From an uncultured bacterium (GTDB taxonomy: Bacteria; Patescibacteriota; Minisyncoccia; Phycocordibacterales; UBA9973): DNA of 34,039 nt. The DNA is taken from contig CAIQAL010000027.1 of assembly GCA_903869825.1 (NCBI GenBank), positions 1 through 34,039 on the forward strand, written 5' to 3'. The translations under genes and the position numbers were made by a program. This document shows positions 13,943 through 22,836 of the stretch, in pieces (the stretch's first letter is position 1; each line of letters starts with the position of its first letter). The notes beneath the pieces were generated by a model. It searched no databases and was not told where the DNA came from. It was given only the letters and a program-made list of their open reading frames with translations.

Positions 13943-15325
13943 TTACTGTTTCGAAACGCCATACTGGTTCAAGTAATCGATATTTGATTGAATCGTGGCT
14001 TTCAGCTTAGCTACGCTCTTTGAATAAGTACAAGTTGTGCCTCCTGAACCATAATATTTGCAAGCAGCTTTATTTTGGCCACTAGCACTATCGCCCACGG
14101 CCCCGAGATCAGTCAAATAAAGAGCAGAGGCCATAAAGGCATCTCTCGGAGCCCAAGGGTTCGCATCGTGGCCCAAATCAGCAAATAAACGACTTTCAAA
14201 TAATTTCCAGGTCGAAGGAATAAACTGAGCCGGACCCATCGCTCCACCGTAACCGGCCACCCCGGCAATCGGACACGAAACAACTGTCTTTAACGGATTC
14301 ATATTAAATCTGGCCGTAATATCCAAAAACGGTTGAATATCTCTTGATGGTTTCATTAAGTTTGACCAAGTCTTTCCGGTTGAAACGTTTACTCCGTAAC
14401 CAGCTTGTGGCCCGTCGGTATCGGTCAAATAACATTTTCCTACATTAGAACCTAAGTTACTTTCTTGGGTTAATATTGCAAGCAAAAATGCCTGGTCTAT
14501 TCCAGTTTTTTGACTCGCTTCGTTCGCATATTGGAGCGCGGTACCGAATTCAATTTTCTGAGCAATTCCAGCTAGTGAGAACAATGCGCTTCTTATTTTG
14601 TTTGCTTTCGCTTTTTGTTCATCAGCTAATAACTTATAAGCACTTTCTTTCTCCTTGCTTATAGCCAGTAATTTCTTTTTATCCTCTTCGCTTTGAGCGG
14701 CTTTTTTTTGGGCACTTTCAAGCTCTGCTTGCGCATCGGTTTCTGCGTTTTGTTTTACTTCCAAATCTTTTTTCTGAACTTCTGTTTCCGTTTTTACTCC
14801 GTTTATCATATCAACCGAAGCTTTAACGGCTTGCTTAATCGAATCGTAAGATTCGAGGTCCGAATAATAATTCGAAATTGTTGAATCGGATAAAATGAGG
14901 TGGACAATATTTTCATTATCAAACTCATTCGTATTTCTTAATAATTGCGCCAAAGATTCTTTTTCTCGGTCTATCTGACTGTTAAGCGTATTAATAGTAG
15001 AAACTTTTTGTTTTATTGAATTTTTTAATTTGGCTATAACCAAAGCCCGGGCTTTTATTTTAGCTTTTAGAGCATTTATTTGAGTAGTCAAATAAGTAAC
15101 GTCGCCTTTTAAAGTTCCGGTCTGTTTTTGTTGATCTTTTTGCTTGTTCAGCAAATCAGCCAACTGCGCTTCAATTTTATTTAACTCATTTTGACAATAA
15201 TCCTTGTCGGACTGGGTAACAATCTGTGAAGAAACTGAGCAATCCACCACTGCAACAGCCCTATTTACAAATGACCCGAGCAGAATAAACGGCAAAATAA
15301 TAAAAACTATGACTTTCTGTGCCAT
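13943..15325 (-). CDS. Secreted coiled-coil murein hydrolase with lytic transglycosylase domain
   Basis: 460 residues. A signal peptide occupies 1-25 (hydrophobic IVFIILPFILLGSFV, then AVA as a likely cleavage site). Residues ~40-255 are a long coiled coil rich in Lys, Gln, Glu and Leu, like the N-terminal part of PcsB/EnvC-type hydrolases. The C-terminal ~190 residues match MltB/SLT transglycosylases: ILTQESNLGSN supplies the catalytic Glu, and GYGGAMGPAQFIPSTW is the substrate-groove motif. It probably cleaves peptidoglycan glycan strands outside the membrane, with the coiled coil giving control, possibly by a division complex. An extended -10 (TGCTAAAAT) lies 7 nt before the ATG. It sits between the genes for L25 and bL31. 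Confidence 0.88.
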   Translation of the reverse strand: MAQKVIVFIILPFILLGSFVNRAVAVVDCSVSSQIVTQSDKDYCQNELNKIEAQLADLLNKQKDQQKQTGTLKGDVTYLTTQINALKAKIKARALVIAKLKNSIKQKVSTINTLNSQIDREKESLAQLLRNTNEFDNENIVHLILSDSTISNYYSDLESYDSIKQAVKASVDMINGVKTETEVQKKDLEVKQNAETDAQAELESAQKKAAQSEEDKKKLLAISKEKESAYKLLADEQKAKANKIRSALFSLAGIAQKIEFGTALQYANEASQKTGIDQAFLLAILTQESNLGSNVGKCYLTDTDGPQAGYGVNVSTGKTWSNLMKPSRDIQPFLDITARFNMNPLKTVVSCPIAGVAGYGGAMGPAQFIPSTWKLFESRLFADLGHDANPWAPRDAFMASALYLTDLGAVGDSASGQNKAACKYYGSGGTTCTYSKSVAKLKATIQSNIDYLNQYGVSKQ

Positions 15326-15332
15326 AGTTTTT

Positions 15333-15341
15333 ATTTTAGCA
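15333..15341 (-). promoter_or_regulatory. Extended -10 promoter of the murein hydrolase gene, predicted leaderless
   Basis: Minus strand TGC-TAAAAT followed by 7 nt (AAAAACT) and the ATG at 15325. Confidence 0.5.
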
Positions 15342-15361
15342 TATTTTCGTCAAACACTCTA

Positions 15362-16018
15362 TTATTTTTTTTCTTCAGTTGCAACTTCTGGAGTAACTCC
15401 TTCTTCTTCTTTCTTTCCTTTCTTCTCTACTTCAATAGCAGTAAGGTCAACTGGTGCAACTTCTTCAACTTCTTCTTTTTGTTCAGCGATGGCGGCCACA
15501 ACTTCTTCCAACTTTGTAACCATGGCTACACCTGAAGGAAGCGTAATATCAGAAACAAGGATTTGGCTATCTAAGGCAACTAATTTTGAAATATCAATTT
15601 CAAACGAGTGCGGCAAATCTGCAGGCAGTGCTTCCACCTCCACTTCGTGAAGCACTTTTACCAAAGTTCCGGTGCCACTTTTGACAACCTCCGAAATACC
15701 AACGAATTCAAGTGGAACTTCAACCTTGATTTTCTTATTCATATCAATAACCAAGAAGTCTACATGGATAGGTTCGTCACTAACAGGATCATACTGCACA
15801 TCATGAATCAAGGTATCAAAAACTCCGTTTGGAGTTTTAATATTAACAGTAGAAGACTCCCCCGCTTTATGCCAGATTTTCTTAAATTCGATTTTCGAAA
15901 TGACAATGGAAGTAGTTTGTGAGCCAGCACCATACAAAACAGCAGGCAATTCGCCCCCGCTTCTTAATTTTTTTAAATCCACTTTCTCTTCTCTACTTTT
16001 TGCAGTTAAAGATAACAT
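15362..16018 (-). CDS. rplY: 50S ribosomal protein bL25, long Ctc/TL5 form
   Basis: It binds 5S rRNA at the central protuberance. From ATG at 16018 the protein has 218 residues: an L25 domain (residues ~1-90, with LRSGGELPAVLYG and HVDFLVID) followed by the TL5/Ctc beta domain (KVEVPLEFVG to LPSGVAMV), then a Glu/Lys-rich tail of ~45 residues (EEEGVTPEVATEEKK) likely to be disordered. Residues upstream in the longer frame (to 16117) do not resemble L25 and overlap the promoter and the neighbouring gene, so they were dropped. A promoter ends 7 nt before the ATG. Confidence 0.92.
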   Translation of the reverse strand: MLSLTAKSREEKVDLKKLRSGGELPAVLYGAGSQTTSIVISKIEFKKIWHKAGESSTVNIKTPNGVFDTLIHDVQYDPVSDEPIHVDFLVIDMNKKIKVEVPLEFVGISEVVKSGTGTLVKVLHEVEVEALPADLPHSFEIDISKLVALDSQILVSDITLPSGVAMVTKLEEVVAAIAEQKEEVEEVAPVDLTAIEVEKKGKKEEEGVTPEVATEEKK

Positions 16019-16025
16019 AAGTAAG

Positions 16026-16053
16026 AGTATACCCGAAAATTTAAAAATTGCAA
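16026..16053 (-). promoter_or_regulatory. Promoter of the bL25 gene, predicted leaderless
   Basis: Minus strand TTGCAA (16048-16053), 16 bp, TATACT (16026-16031), then CTTACTT and the ATG at 16018. Confidence 0.6.
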
Positions 16054-16067
16054 CATTTACCGCTCTT

Positions 16068-17798
16068 TTACAAGATTTCCTTTCTATAGCAATCCTCACA
16101 GTATGGCTTGAAACCATCTAATTTTTTATAAGCCGATTCTATTTGCCTACCACAGGCATCACACATTTCTTCAAATACCTGAAAATTATTTAAAATTTTA
16201 TATCTATCGATAATCCGTGAATACGGAGTATCGGAAGGCAAAGCAATATTATTTTGTTTGTAAAATTTTATTTCTCTTTGATTTAGCTTAAATGGTTTTT
16301 TTGAGACAGCACCAATAATGGCTAAATTGCATAATTCATCCGTAACATCGGAGATATTGTCTGGTAACTCCGAGACATCAATACTTTTAAGATCTCTAGT
16401 ATCAACATTCGTCTCAATCTGCCAAAATATTCCTCGTTCTTTCGCTTCACTTTCTGTTAATGGATAAATAAAACTTGCCATAGTGCCGTTGTAAGCACAA
16501 GGAGAAAAAGTCATTGAAAAATATTCTCCATAAGAACCATCAAGAAGCATGCTTACTTTTATTTCATCTACTTTTTTAAAATATTCTTCCGGGGTATATT
16601 TTTTATTAAAAATCATGTAGGAGCCGTTATTAAGTCCTGCACAACCAAAACAGTCATGACAATTGGTGGAAGTCATCATATACTCACAGTTAGAAGATTC
16701 TTTGGTGGCAAAACTAAACTTCGTGTTCGATGACTTAGTGCCAACATTTTGGCATTCATATAATCGCTCCGAGGTTCCGGTGTGCCCAACATCCATAGAA
16801 TCTTTCATTCCCATAATGACAAATCCGGCATAGCGAACATTTTCTGAATCTTCTGTTTGGAAACAATGTTCGCAATTTTTTGAACGTTTTATGTCGTTGC
16901 CTGAGCAATTTACAGATTGATAAATTCTGGTTGCACGAACCGGATTGGTTTTTAAAAAATCCCAAAATTTATTTTTAGAATCTAGAAATATTTTTTGACT
17001 CCCTAGGTCCGTCTGATCTCTTCGTTTTTTATACTCTTCTTTTGACAACTGTTCGTTGAACCAACAATAATTTTTACTTCTCAAGTTCACACAGCCAAAA
17101 CAATTTTGGCAATTTCGGCAATCATACATAAAATCACAATCAATACAGTTTGAAGAAAAATAGGAATAGTTGCATTTAAAGCAATGGCTCGTTGTTACAT
17201 TGTCGTATACTCTTTCATCGTTACGAATAAAATAACAATCAGTACAATATTTAGAATCATAAATAGATGAACCAAACATAATGTCTTCGGATCTCCTCCC
17301 CCCGAAAACATAATAACAATCTTTCATATACTTCCCATAAAAACTAAATTCACTATTGGGAGACTCGGCGCCCCGAGGAACTGCTCTTATTGGAACTACC
17401 TTCAACAAATCCAAGTACTGTAAGAAGAACGGCTTGTTATCATCTATCTCCATAGCAAATGAACGTGCATCCCAAGTATCTCCGTAATACGTGGCATGAT
17501 CATAGGCAACCCAAGGGATGACCGGAGCAACGGCCGAAATCAAAATTTCGTTGTGCCTGGGCACATCACATTTTCTCCTATAGATTGTCGAATAATTGGC
17601 AGCAGACAATCTTCGTTGCTGTCGGCATCCCGGACAAAGCTTTGGGGGCGGCACCCGAAACATTTTGAAAAAATATATATCTCTTTCTTCAATTTGAAAT
17701 TCCTTTTTGCACTGGGCACAAATTCTTTGATGAGGGGTTAGTTCATTTAAAATTTTATCTATCAATATATCAAATTTTGGAGTTTTACTTTCGTTCAT
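16068..17798 (-). CDS. Cys-rich zinc-ribbon protein, CPR-type, unknown function
   Basis: 576 residues from ATG at 17798. Three zones are visible. The N-terminus (~25-70) is a treble-clef-like zinc site: CAQCKKEF, then CPGCRQQRR and YRRKCD. The middle (~170-430) has many spaced CxxC pairs and repeating N-C-x-x-C-F/Y-x-C units (CFKCNYSYF, CIDCDFMYDC, CQNCFGCVNL, CHDCFGCAGL), often followed by a FNKKYTPEEYFKK-like segment; the units occur at least twice, suggesting a duplicated solenoid. The C-terminus has a second ribbon (CDACGR, CEDC). There is no signal peptide or membrane segment. I recall similar sequences from Parcubacteria, always unassigned, but cannot confirm that here. Metal binding is likely; enzyme activity is not supported. 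Confidence 0.75.
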   Translation of the reverse strand: MNESKTPKFDILIDKILNELTPHQRICAQCKKEFQIEERDIYFFKMFRVPPPKLCPGCRQQRRLSAANYSTIYRRKCDVPRHNEILISAVAPVIPWVAYDHATYYGDTWDARSFAMEIDDNKPFFLQYLDLLKVVPIRAVPRGAESPNSEFSFYGKYMKDCYYVFGGRRSEDIMFGSSIYDSKYCTDCYFIRNDERVYDNVTTSHCFKCNYSYFSSNCIDCDFMYDCRNCQNCFGCVNLRSKNYCWFNEQLSKEEYKKRRDQTDLGSQKIFLDSKNKFWDFLKTNPVRATRIYQSVNCSGNDIKRSKNCEHCFQTEDSENVRYAGFVIMGMKDSMDVGHTGTSERLYECQNVGTKSSNTKFSFATKESSNCEYMMTSTNCHDCFGCAGLNNGSYMIFNKKYTPEEYFKKVDEIKVSMLLDGSYGEYFSMTFSPCAYNGTMASFIYPLTESEAKERGIFWQIETNVDTRDLKSIDVSELPDNISDVTDELCNLAIIGAVSKKPFKLNQREIKFYKQNNIALPSDTPYSRIIDRYKILNNFQVFEEMCDACGRQIESAYKKLDGFKPYCEDCYRKEIL

Positions 17799-17842
17799 TT
17801 TTTTGTAATACAAATTATATCTTAAAAACAAAAAATATGAAA

Positions 17843-17874
17843 TAAAAAAAACAGCTTCCATAAACGAAAGCTGT
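17843..17874 (-). terminator. Intrinsic terminator of hppA
   Basis: Minus strand ACAGCTT and AAGCTGT with a 10-nt loop (17851-17874), then eight T. It lies 22 bp past the hppA stop. Confidence 0.8.
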
Positions 17875-17896
17875 AGATAAGATGTATGAATCAGAA

Positions 17897-20329
17897 TTAA
17901 TCTCTGATACGCATTTTATGGAAAGAACGGTACACGAAGTACAGTGCAACGGCAAAAAATGCAAGTCCGATGTAGTGGGCTACCGGCCGGAAATTCGCAG
18001 ATAATGCGATCTCCATAGCCAGTAGGCCAAAGAGCGTTGTAAACTTAATGATAGGGTTCATCGATACAGACGAAGTATCCTTAAATGGATCTCCTACTGT
18101 GTCTCCGATGACTGCGGCGGCGTGAAGGGCTGTTCCCTTTTGCCTCATATCCACTTCGACAATTTTTTTAGCATTGTCCCAGGCACCTCCAGCGTTTGAC
18201 ATGAAGATGGCCTGATAGAGTCCAAAGAAAGCTATCGAAACAAGATAACTCACAAAAAGAGAGACCGGTGAAGCATGGTTCAACTTTTCCGCTCCGGTCA
18301 TTGAGTCAGTCAATCCTGTAGGAGACGAAAGAAAAGCGAACGCCAACGCAAATGAGAACACTGCGATGAAAATATTCAGCATCCCTTTTTGAGCGTAGGT
18401 GGTACAAATTTTTACTACTTCCTTGGATTTTTCCGTGTCCGCTTTTTTCGGCGCGTTCGGGTCAAGGTTAATGTTGCCTTTAATGTAAGCTACCGCTCTG
18501 CTGGCTCCTGTGGTAACTGCCTGGATTGAAGCACCCGAGAACCAATATATGACCGCTCCACCTAATAAAAATCCGAGGATAGTATACGGGTTCAGAAGGT
18601 TGAGAATCTGTTCCGGTTCTATGCCAATGGATTTTTTGATCACAAGAATAAGTGAAAAAATCATGGTGGTGGCACCAACCACTGCCGTACCGATAAGCAC
18701 CGGTTTGGCAGTTGCTTTGAAGGTATTGCCAGCACCATCATTTGCTTCGAGATAGTATTTTGATTTTTCAAAATCCGGTTTGAAACCAAAATCTTTTTCT
18801 ATCTCCTTGCTGATGTTTGGAATCTCCTCAATTAGAGACAGTTCGTAAATAGACTGAGCATTGTCGGTTACTGGTCCGTAGCTGTCAACTGCAATAGTAA
18901 CTGGTCCCATTCCAAGCATTCCGAAAGCAACCAGTCCAAATGCAAAAACAGATGGATAAACCATTAAGGTTGCCAATCCGAAAGTGCTTGTGTAGTAGGC
19001 AACAAACATCAGGGAGAAAAAAACCATCCCCTGCCAAAATGCGCTGAAATTTCCAGCAACCAATCCGGAAAGAATGTTTAATGAGGCTCCACCTTCTTCC
19101 GAAGCGACCACTACTTCTTTTACGTGGGCCGATTTCGGACTCGTAAAGAATTTTGTAAATTCGGGGATAAGAGCCGCTCCGAGGGTTCCGGCACTAATAA
19201 TAATCGACAAAACAATCCAAAGATTGTTCGGCAGGTTACGGATAGTGAAGTAACTAATCACAAACGTTACAAAAATAGATAACATTGAAGTTATCCAAAT
19301 CAAGGACGTAAGTGGTTTCTCGAAATCCAAGTCGTCTGCGTGACTATACTTGGCTTTGCTAATCATTCCGTTAAGATAGAAAGCAATAATGGATGTAACA
19401 ATCATGAATATTCTCATGATGAAAATCCATTTTAGTAATTGCACTTGGATTTGCGGATTGAAAACTGCCAAAACTATGAAAGTTATCAGAGCGACACCTG
19501 TCACTCCATACGTTTCAAAGCCATCGGCAGTCGGGCCTATACTGTCTCCAGCGTTGTCACCTACACAGTCCGCAATAGTTCCGGGATTTCTGGGGTCATC
19601 TTCCCCAATCTTAAAGATTACTTTCATCAAGTCTGACCCAATGTCGGCGATCTTTGTGAAAATCCCACCGGCAATTCGGAGGGCTGAAGCACCAAGGGAT
19701 TCACCGATAGCAAATCCGATAAAGCTCGCTCCGGCATATTCCCCAGGTACAAACATTAAGATAATAAGCATCATAAATAGCTCCAATGATATAAGAACTA
19801 CTCCGATGCTCATTCCAGCATTGAGAGGGATGTTCAGTAACTTAATTGGTTTCCTCTCTAAGGAGGCAAATGCCATTCTTGAATTGGCTAGTGTGTTCAT
19901 TCGGATACCGAACCAAGCCACACTGTAGGATCCTAAAATTCCGATCACAGTCCAACCAAGGATCATTAGCACACCACCGATGCCAAAACTAGCATCGGAA
20001 AGCCAACCAAAATAGATGGCAACAGCCGTGCCGATAAAGGCGAACAGAATCAGCAGAAATTTTCCTTGTTGGATTAGGTAGGTTTTTGCTGTTTCAAAAA
20101 TGACCTGAGCCACATCCAACATAGATGCATGCGCACGAATTTTTCGTAACTTCTTTTGTTGAAACCATCCAAACAAAAATCCCAGAAAGATGATGAGGAA
20201 GCCCCAATATAGGCTTGATTCACCTCTCACCCCTTTCGGGATTACCAGATTTGCTTCACTTGCGTGAAGTGTTGCTGACAAGAGCATTAAAGCTACGATT
20301 GACAGTAACGTTTTTTTAAGTCTACTCAT
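17897..20329 (-). CDS. hppA: Membrane-bound ion-translocating pyrophosphatase
   Basis: It couples PPi hydrolysis to cation transport across the membrane. The 810-residue protein has about 16 hydrophobic segments and the hallmark site EDDPRNPGTIADCVGDNAGD (substrate and Mg binding, canonical DNVGDNVGD), DSYGPVTDNAQ, and a C-terminal GDTVGDPFKDTS. The position that separates potassium dependence reads GNTFKATAK, with Lys where potassium-dependent enzymes have Ala; this points to a potassium-independent pump, usually of protons. A signal-like N-terminus (~1-24) precedes the first core helix. A good promoter and a leader hairpin precede it. It would also remove PPi made by the two aminoacyl-tRNA synthetases nearby. 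Confidence 0.95.
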   Translation of the reverse strand: MSRLKKTLLSIVALMLLSATLHASEANLVIPKGVRGESSLYWGFLIIFLGFLFGWFQQKKLRKIRAHASMLDVAQVIFETAKTYLIQQGKFLLILFAFIGTAVAIYFGWLSDASFGIGGVLMILGWTVIGILGSYSVAWFGIRMNTLANSRMAFASLERKPIKLLNIPLNAGMSIGVVLISLELFMMLIILMFVPGEYAGASFIGFAIGESLGASALRIAGGIFTKIADIGSDLMKVIFKIGEDDPRNPGTIADCVGDNAGDSIGPTADGFETYGVTGVALITFIVLAVFNPQIQVQLLKWIFIMRIFMIVTSIIAFYLNGMISKAKYSHADDLDFEKPLTSLIWITSMLSIFVTFVISYFTIRNLPNNLWIVLSIIISAGTLGAALIPEFTKFFTSPKSAHVKEVVVASEEGGASLNILSGLVAGNFSAFWQGMVFFSLMFVAYYTSTFGLATLMVYPSVFAFGLVAFGMLGMGPVTIAVDSYGPVTDNAQSIYELSLIEEIPNISKEIEKDFGFKPDFEKSKYYLEANDGAGNTFKATAKPVLIGTAVVGATTMIFSLILVIKKSIGIEPEQILNLLNPYTILGFLLGGAVIYWFSGASIQAVTTGASRAVAYIKGNINLDPNAPKKADTEKSKEVVKICTTYAQKGMLNIFIAVFSFALAFAFLSSPTGLTDSMTGAEKLNHASPVSLFVSYLVSIAFFGLYQAIFMSNAGGAWDNAKKIVEVDMRQKGTALHAAAVIGDTVGDPFKDTSSVSMNPIIKFTTLFGLLAMEIALSANFRPVAHYIGLAFFAVALYFVYRSFHKMRIRD

Positions 20330-20392
20330 AACAATTTAATTAAGGTTTAAAAATGAAAAAAATTATGAAAATTGATTGTAATAAATTTTTTA

Positions 20393-20418
20393 TCAAAAAT
20401 AACCTTGTTTAACAAGGT
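20393..20418 (-). terminator. Terminator-like hairpin in the hppA leader
   Basis: Minus strand ACCTTG TTAAA CAAGGT followed by TATTTTTGAT. It lies downstream of the hppA promoter and ~65 bp before the ATG, so it could act as an attenuator. It may instead terminate read-through from fba. Confidence 0.45.
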
Positions 20419-20436
20419 ACTAGGCACTCTAATTTA

Positions 20437-20465
20437 GTATTAACAAAATATAGCTACTTTGTCAA
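20437..20465 (-). promoter_or_regulatory. Promoter of hppA
   Basis: Minus strand TTGACA (20460-20465), 17 bp, TAATAC (20437-20442), giving a leader of about 100 nt. Confidence 0.55.
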
Positions 20466-20486
20466 AAGAGGCTTTTTCTGTAAAAA

Positions 20487-21359
20487 TTATTTAATATTAT
20501 TGAAAAGTTTCAAGCGCGCTTCTACTACGGTCTCTATTGCAAGAATAGCTGGCTTTAAGATTTTATATGGAGCTACTTCGTCCGGATTTTCTATTAAAGC
20601 TTTTTTGACCGCATCTCTATAAGCCACCCTAATTTCAGTATTAATGTGAACAATATCGATTCCTGCTTTAATACACGCAACAAAATCCTCATTCATCGAG
20701 CCCGAGCCACCATGCAAGACCAAGGGGATTCCAACAGCTTCTCTGATTGCTTTTACTCGCTCCGGATGAAGTCTTGGGTTTCCTCCTTTTACCATACCGT
20801 GAACATTCCCAACGGAAGGAGCAAGCAAATCGATTCCCGTCGCTTCCACAAAATGTTTTGCGTCTTCTGTCGAGGTCATAGTCGCTTCACTAACTCCTTC
20901 AGGCATTTTATCCAAAATTTTAGACGAAGTCCCAATAAATCCTATCTCAGCTTCAATTAAAATATCCCGATTCTCTTTTTTTGAAAGTTCACGAGCATAG
21001 TCCACACATTTTTTTGTAAGGGCAATATTTTCTTCTAAGGGCAACATTACCGCATCGATAATTGCAGCGTCATACCCAGCGTCAAGTGCGGCTTTTACTG
21101 ATTCAAAAAAATAATGGTGATCGGCATTTAAAAATATCGGATAGTTGTCTCGATTTCTGATGGCCCGAACAAGAGCCACTACTTCTTCTCTTCCGACAAA
21201 TTCTTCTTCCCCTTCTGAAACGCCAATAATTATCGGCAAATTTAATTTTCTAGCGGCATTATAAATTCCGTGCAAAGCTTCTAAATTTGAAATGTTAAAA
21301 TGGCCTATTGCAACTCCTTTTTCATCCGCTTCTTTGATATATTGACGTAATGTTTTCAT
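20487..21359 (-). CDS. fba: Class II fructose-bisphosphate aldolase (ketose-bisphosphate aldolase family)
   Basis: Zinc-dependent aldolase that splits or joins fructose-1,6-bisphosphate in glycolysis. Family motifs: GHFNISNLE near the N-terminus, LNADHHYFFES (catalytic Asp and zinc His; canonical HLDHG, so the first His is Asn), IEAEIGFIG, the zinc-binding APSVGNVHG, LHGGSGSM, and HINTEIRVAYRDA near the end. The length of 290 is typical for the shorter class II type. Tagatose-bisphosphate aldolase cannot be excluded. It begins 4 nt after the gatB stop, so the two are likely cotranscribed. Confidence 0.92.
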   Translation of the reverse strand: MKTLRQYIKEADEKGVAIGHFNISNLEALHGIYNAARKLNLPIIIGVSEGEEEFVGREEVVALVRAIRNRDNYPIFLNADHHYFFESVKAALDAGYDAAIIDAVMLPLEENIALTKKCVDYARELSKKENRDILIEAEIGFIGTSSKILDKMPEGVSEATMTSTEDAKHFVEATGIDLLAPSVGNVHGMVKGGNPRLHPERVKAIREAVGIPLVLHGGSGSMNEDFVACIKAGIDIVHINTEIRVAYRDAVKKALIENPDEVAPYKILKPAILAIETVVEARLKLFNNIK

Positions 21360-21363
21360 TTAT

Positions 21364-22800
21364 TTATGATAACAAATTCTTTAATATTTGTTTAGCTATT
21401 TGTGGGTTCGCGGAACCTTTCGTCTCCTTCATCATAGTCCCTACCAAAGACATCAAAGCTACTTCTTTTCCTCCTTTGTAATCGGCAACTACTTTCGGAT
21501 TCTCATTAATTATTTTTTTTGCAATTTCTTTTAGCGCTCCTTCATCATTTTTTTGAAGCAAATCTTTTTCAATTGCAATTTTAAGCGGCGATTCATCTGC
21601 AATCACTATCATTGCCAAAATATCTTTAGCGACTCGGGAAGAAATCTTATTCTCATATATCATATTAACCAACTCGGTAAAATTCCAAGTCGAACCAGAT
21701 TTAAATTTATCTTTGTTTTTTAACCCCTGTAAATCAGACGTTAAGTAGTTAGACGCAATCTTAACTTTTTCTTTGTTAAACTCAAAATTTTTACAAACAT
21801 TTTCAAAAAATAAGCCCAAAATATAATCATTAATATACATCTCTATATCCTCATCTTTTATCCCAAAATCTTTTTTATATCTAGCACGTTTGGCCATAGG
21901 AAGTTCCGGTAAGACTTTTTTCATTTCTGCCAAATCAAAAACTTCATGTAATTTCATTTTTGGTAAATCGGGATCCGGAAAATATCGATAATCGTGACTT
22001 GATTCCTTCTTTCGCTGGGAAAATGTTTTTTGCTTTCCATCATCCCAACCACGCGTTTCCTGCACAATATCATTTTCTTTCCCTTCTTCGTGAAGTTTTA
22101 CCATCCGGTCAAGTTCAAATTTTATTGCTCGTTCCACGCTCTTAAAAGAATTTAAATTTTTTACTTCAACTTTTGTGCCTAATATTTTTGGATCTGACGA
22201 AACCGAAATATTTGCTTCTACCCGCATTTCCCCTTTTTCCATGTTTGCATCGGATACTCCCAAATACCACAAAATAAGTTGTAGTTCTTTGGCAAAGTTG
22301 GAAGCGCTCTTGGCTGCTTCTTCGTCCGCACCATCAAAGGTCTTTGGTTCAGTCACAAGCTCCATTAATGGCACTCCTGCGCGATTAAAATCAATTAAAG
22401 AGAAATCACCTCTGTCGTGCTTATTATTCGCTGTGTCCTCTTCCAAATGCACCCGAGTAACATCAAAGTCCGCTAAATGTCCCCCAGAGACAATTGGAAA
22501 TTTATACTGAGAAATTTGATATCCTTTCGGGATATCCGGATAAAAATAATTTTTACGGTCAAATTCGGTGAAATCAGCAATATTGTTTTCGCCGATTGAT
22601 AACCCCACCTTAATTACATTTTCGATTGCCTTTTTGTTTGGCACCGGCAATGCTCCGGGGTGAGCCATACATACTGGGCAAATATTTATGTTCGGTTTTT
22701 CTTCGTCAGGATCATTAAGACAAGCACAAAACATTTTCGTTAGTGTCTTTAACTCAGCATGTATTTCTAATCCAATTGTTGGATAATACTTTTTAACCAT
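21364..22800 (-). CDS. gatB: Asp-tRNA(Asn)/Glu-tRNA(Gln) amidotransferase subunit B
   Basis: GatB is the kinase and tRNA-binding subunit of the GatCAB complex. The 478-residue sequence has YYPTIGLEIHAEL, the zinc site CAC then ICPVC, the NYFYPDIPKGYQISQY signature, EEDTANNKH, DFNRAGVPLMELVTEP and DYRYFPDPDLP, followed by the helical and YqeY-like tail domain (~330-478). It looks complete. gatA and gatC are not in the window. Since asnS is present, its main task is probably Gln-tRNA formation. TATAAT lies 5 nt before the ATG. Confidence 0.96.
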   Translation of the reverse strand: MVKKYYPTIGLEIHAELKTLTKMFCACLNDPDEEKPNINICPVCMAHPGALPVPNKKAIENVIKVGLSIGENNIADFTEFDRKNYFYPDIPKGYQISQYKFPIVSGGHLADFDVTRVHLEEDTANNKHDRGDFSLIDFNRAGVPLMELVTEPKTFDGADEEAAKSASNFAKELQLILWYLGVSDANMEKGEMRVEANISVSSDPKILGTKVEVKNLNSFKSVERAIKFELDRMVKLHEEGKENDIVQETRGWDDGKQKTFSQRKKESSHDYRYFPDPDLPKMKLHEVFDLAEMKKVLPELPMAKRARYKKDFGIKDEDIEMYINDYILGLFFENVCKNFEFNKEKVKIASNYLTSDLQGLKNKDKFKSGSTWNFTELVNMIYENKISSRVAKDILAMIVIADESPLKIAIEKDLLQKNDEGALKEIAKKIINENPKVVADYKGGKEVALMSLVGTMMKETKGSANPQIAKQILKNLLS

Positions 22801-22805
22801 ACACT

Positions 22806-22811
22806 ATTATA
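22806..22811 (-). promoter_or_regulatory. Possible -10 box of gatB
   Basis: Minus strand TATAAT followed by AGTGT and the ATG at 22800, the same close spacing as other genes here. No clear -35. Confidence 0.35.
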
Positions 22812-22836
22812 GTATATTATTCCCCACGGCCATAGC

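Noticed and set aside
16019-16117. N-terminal extension of the L25 protein
   Set aside because: It crosses a good promoter and the end of the Cys-rich gene and lacks L25 similarity.
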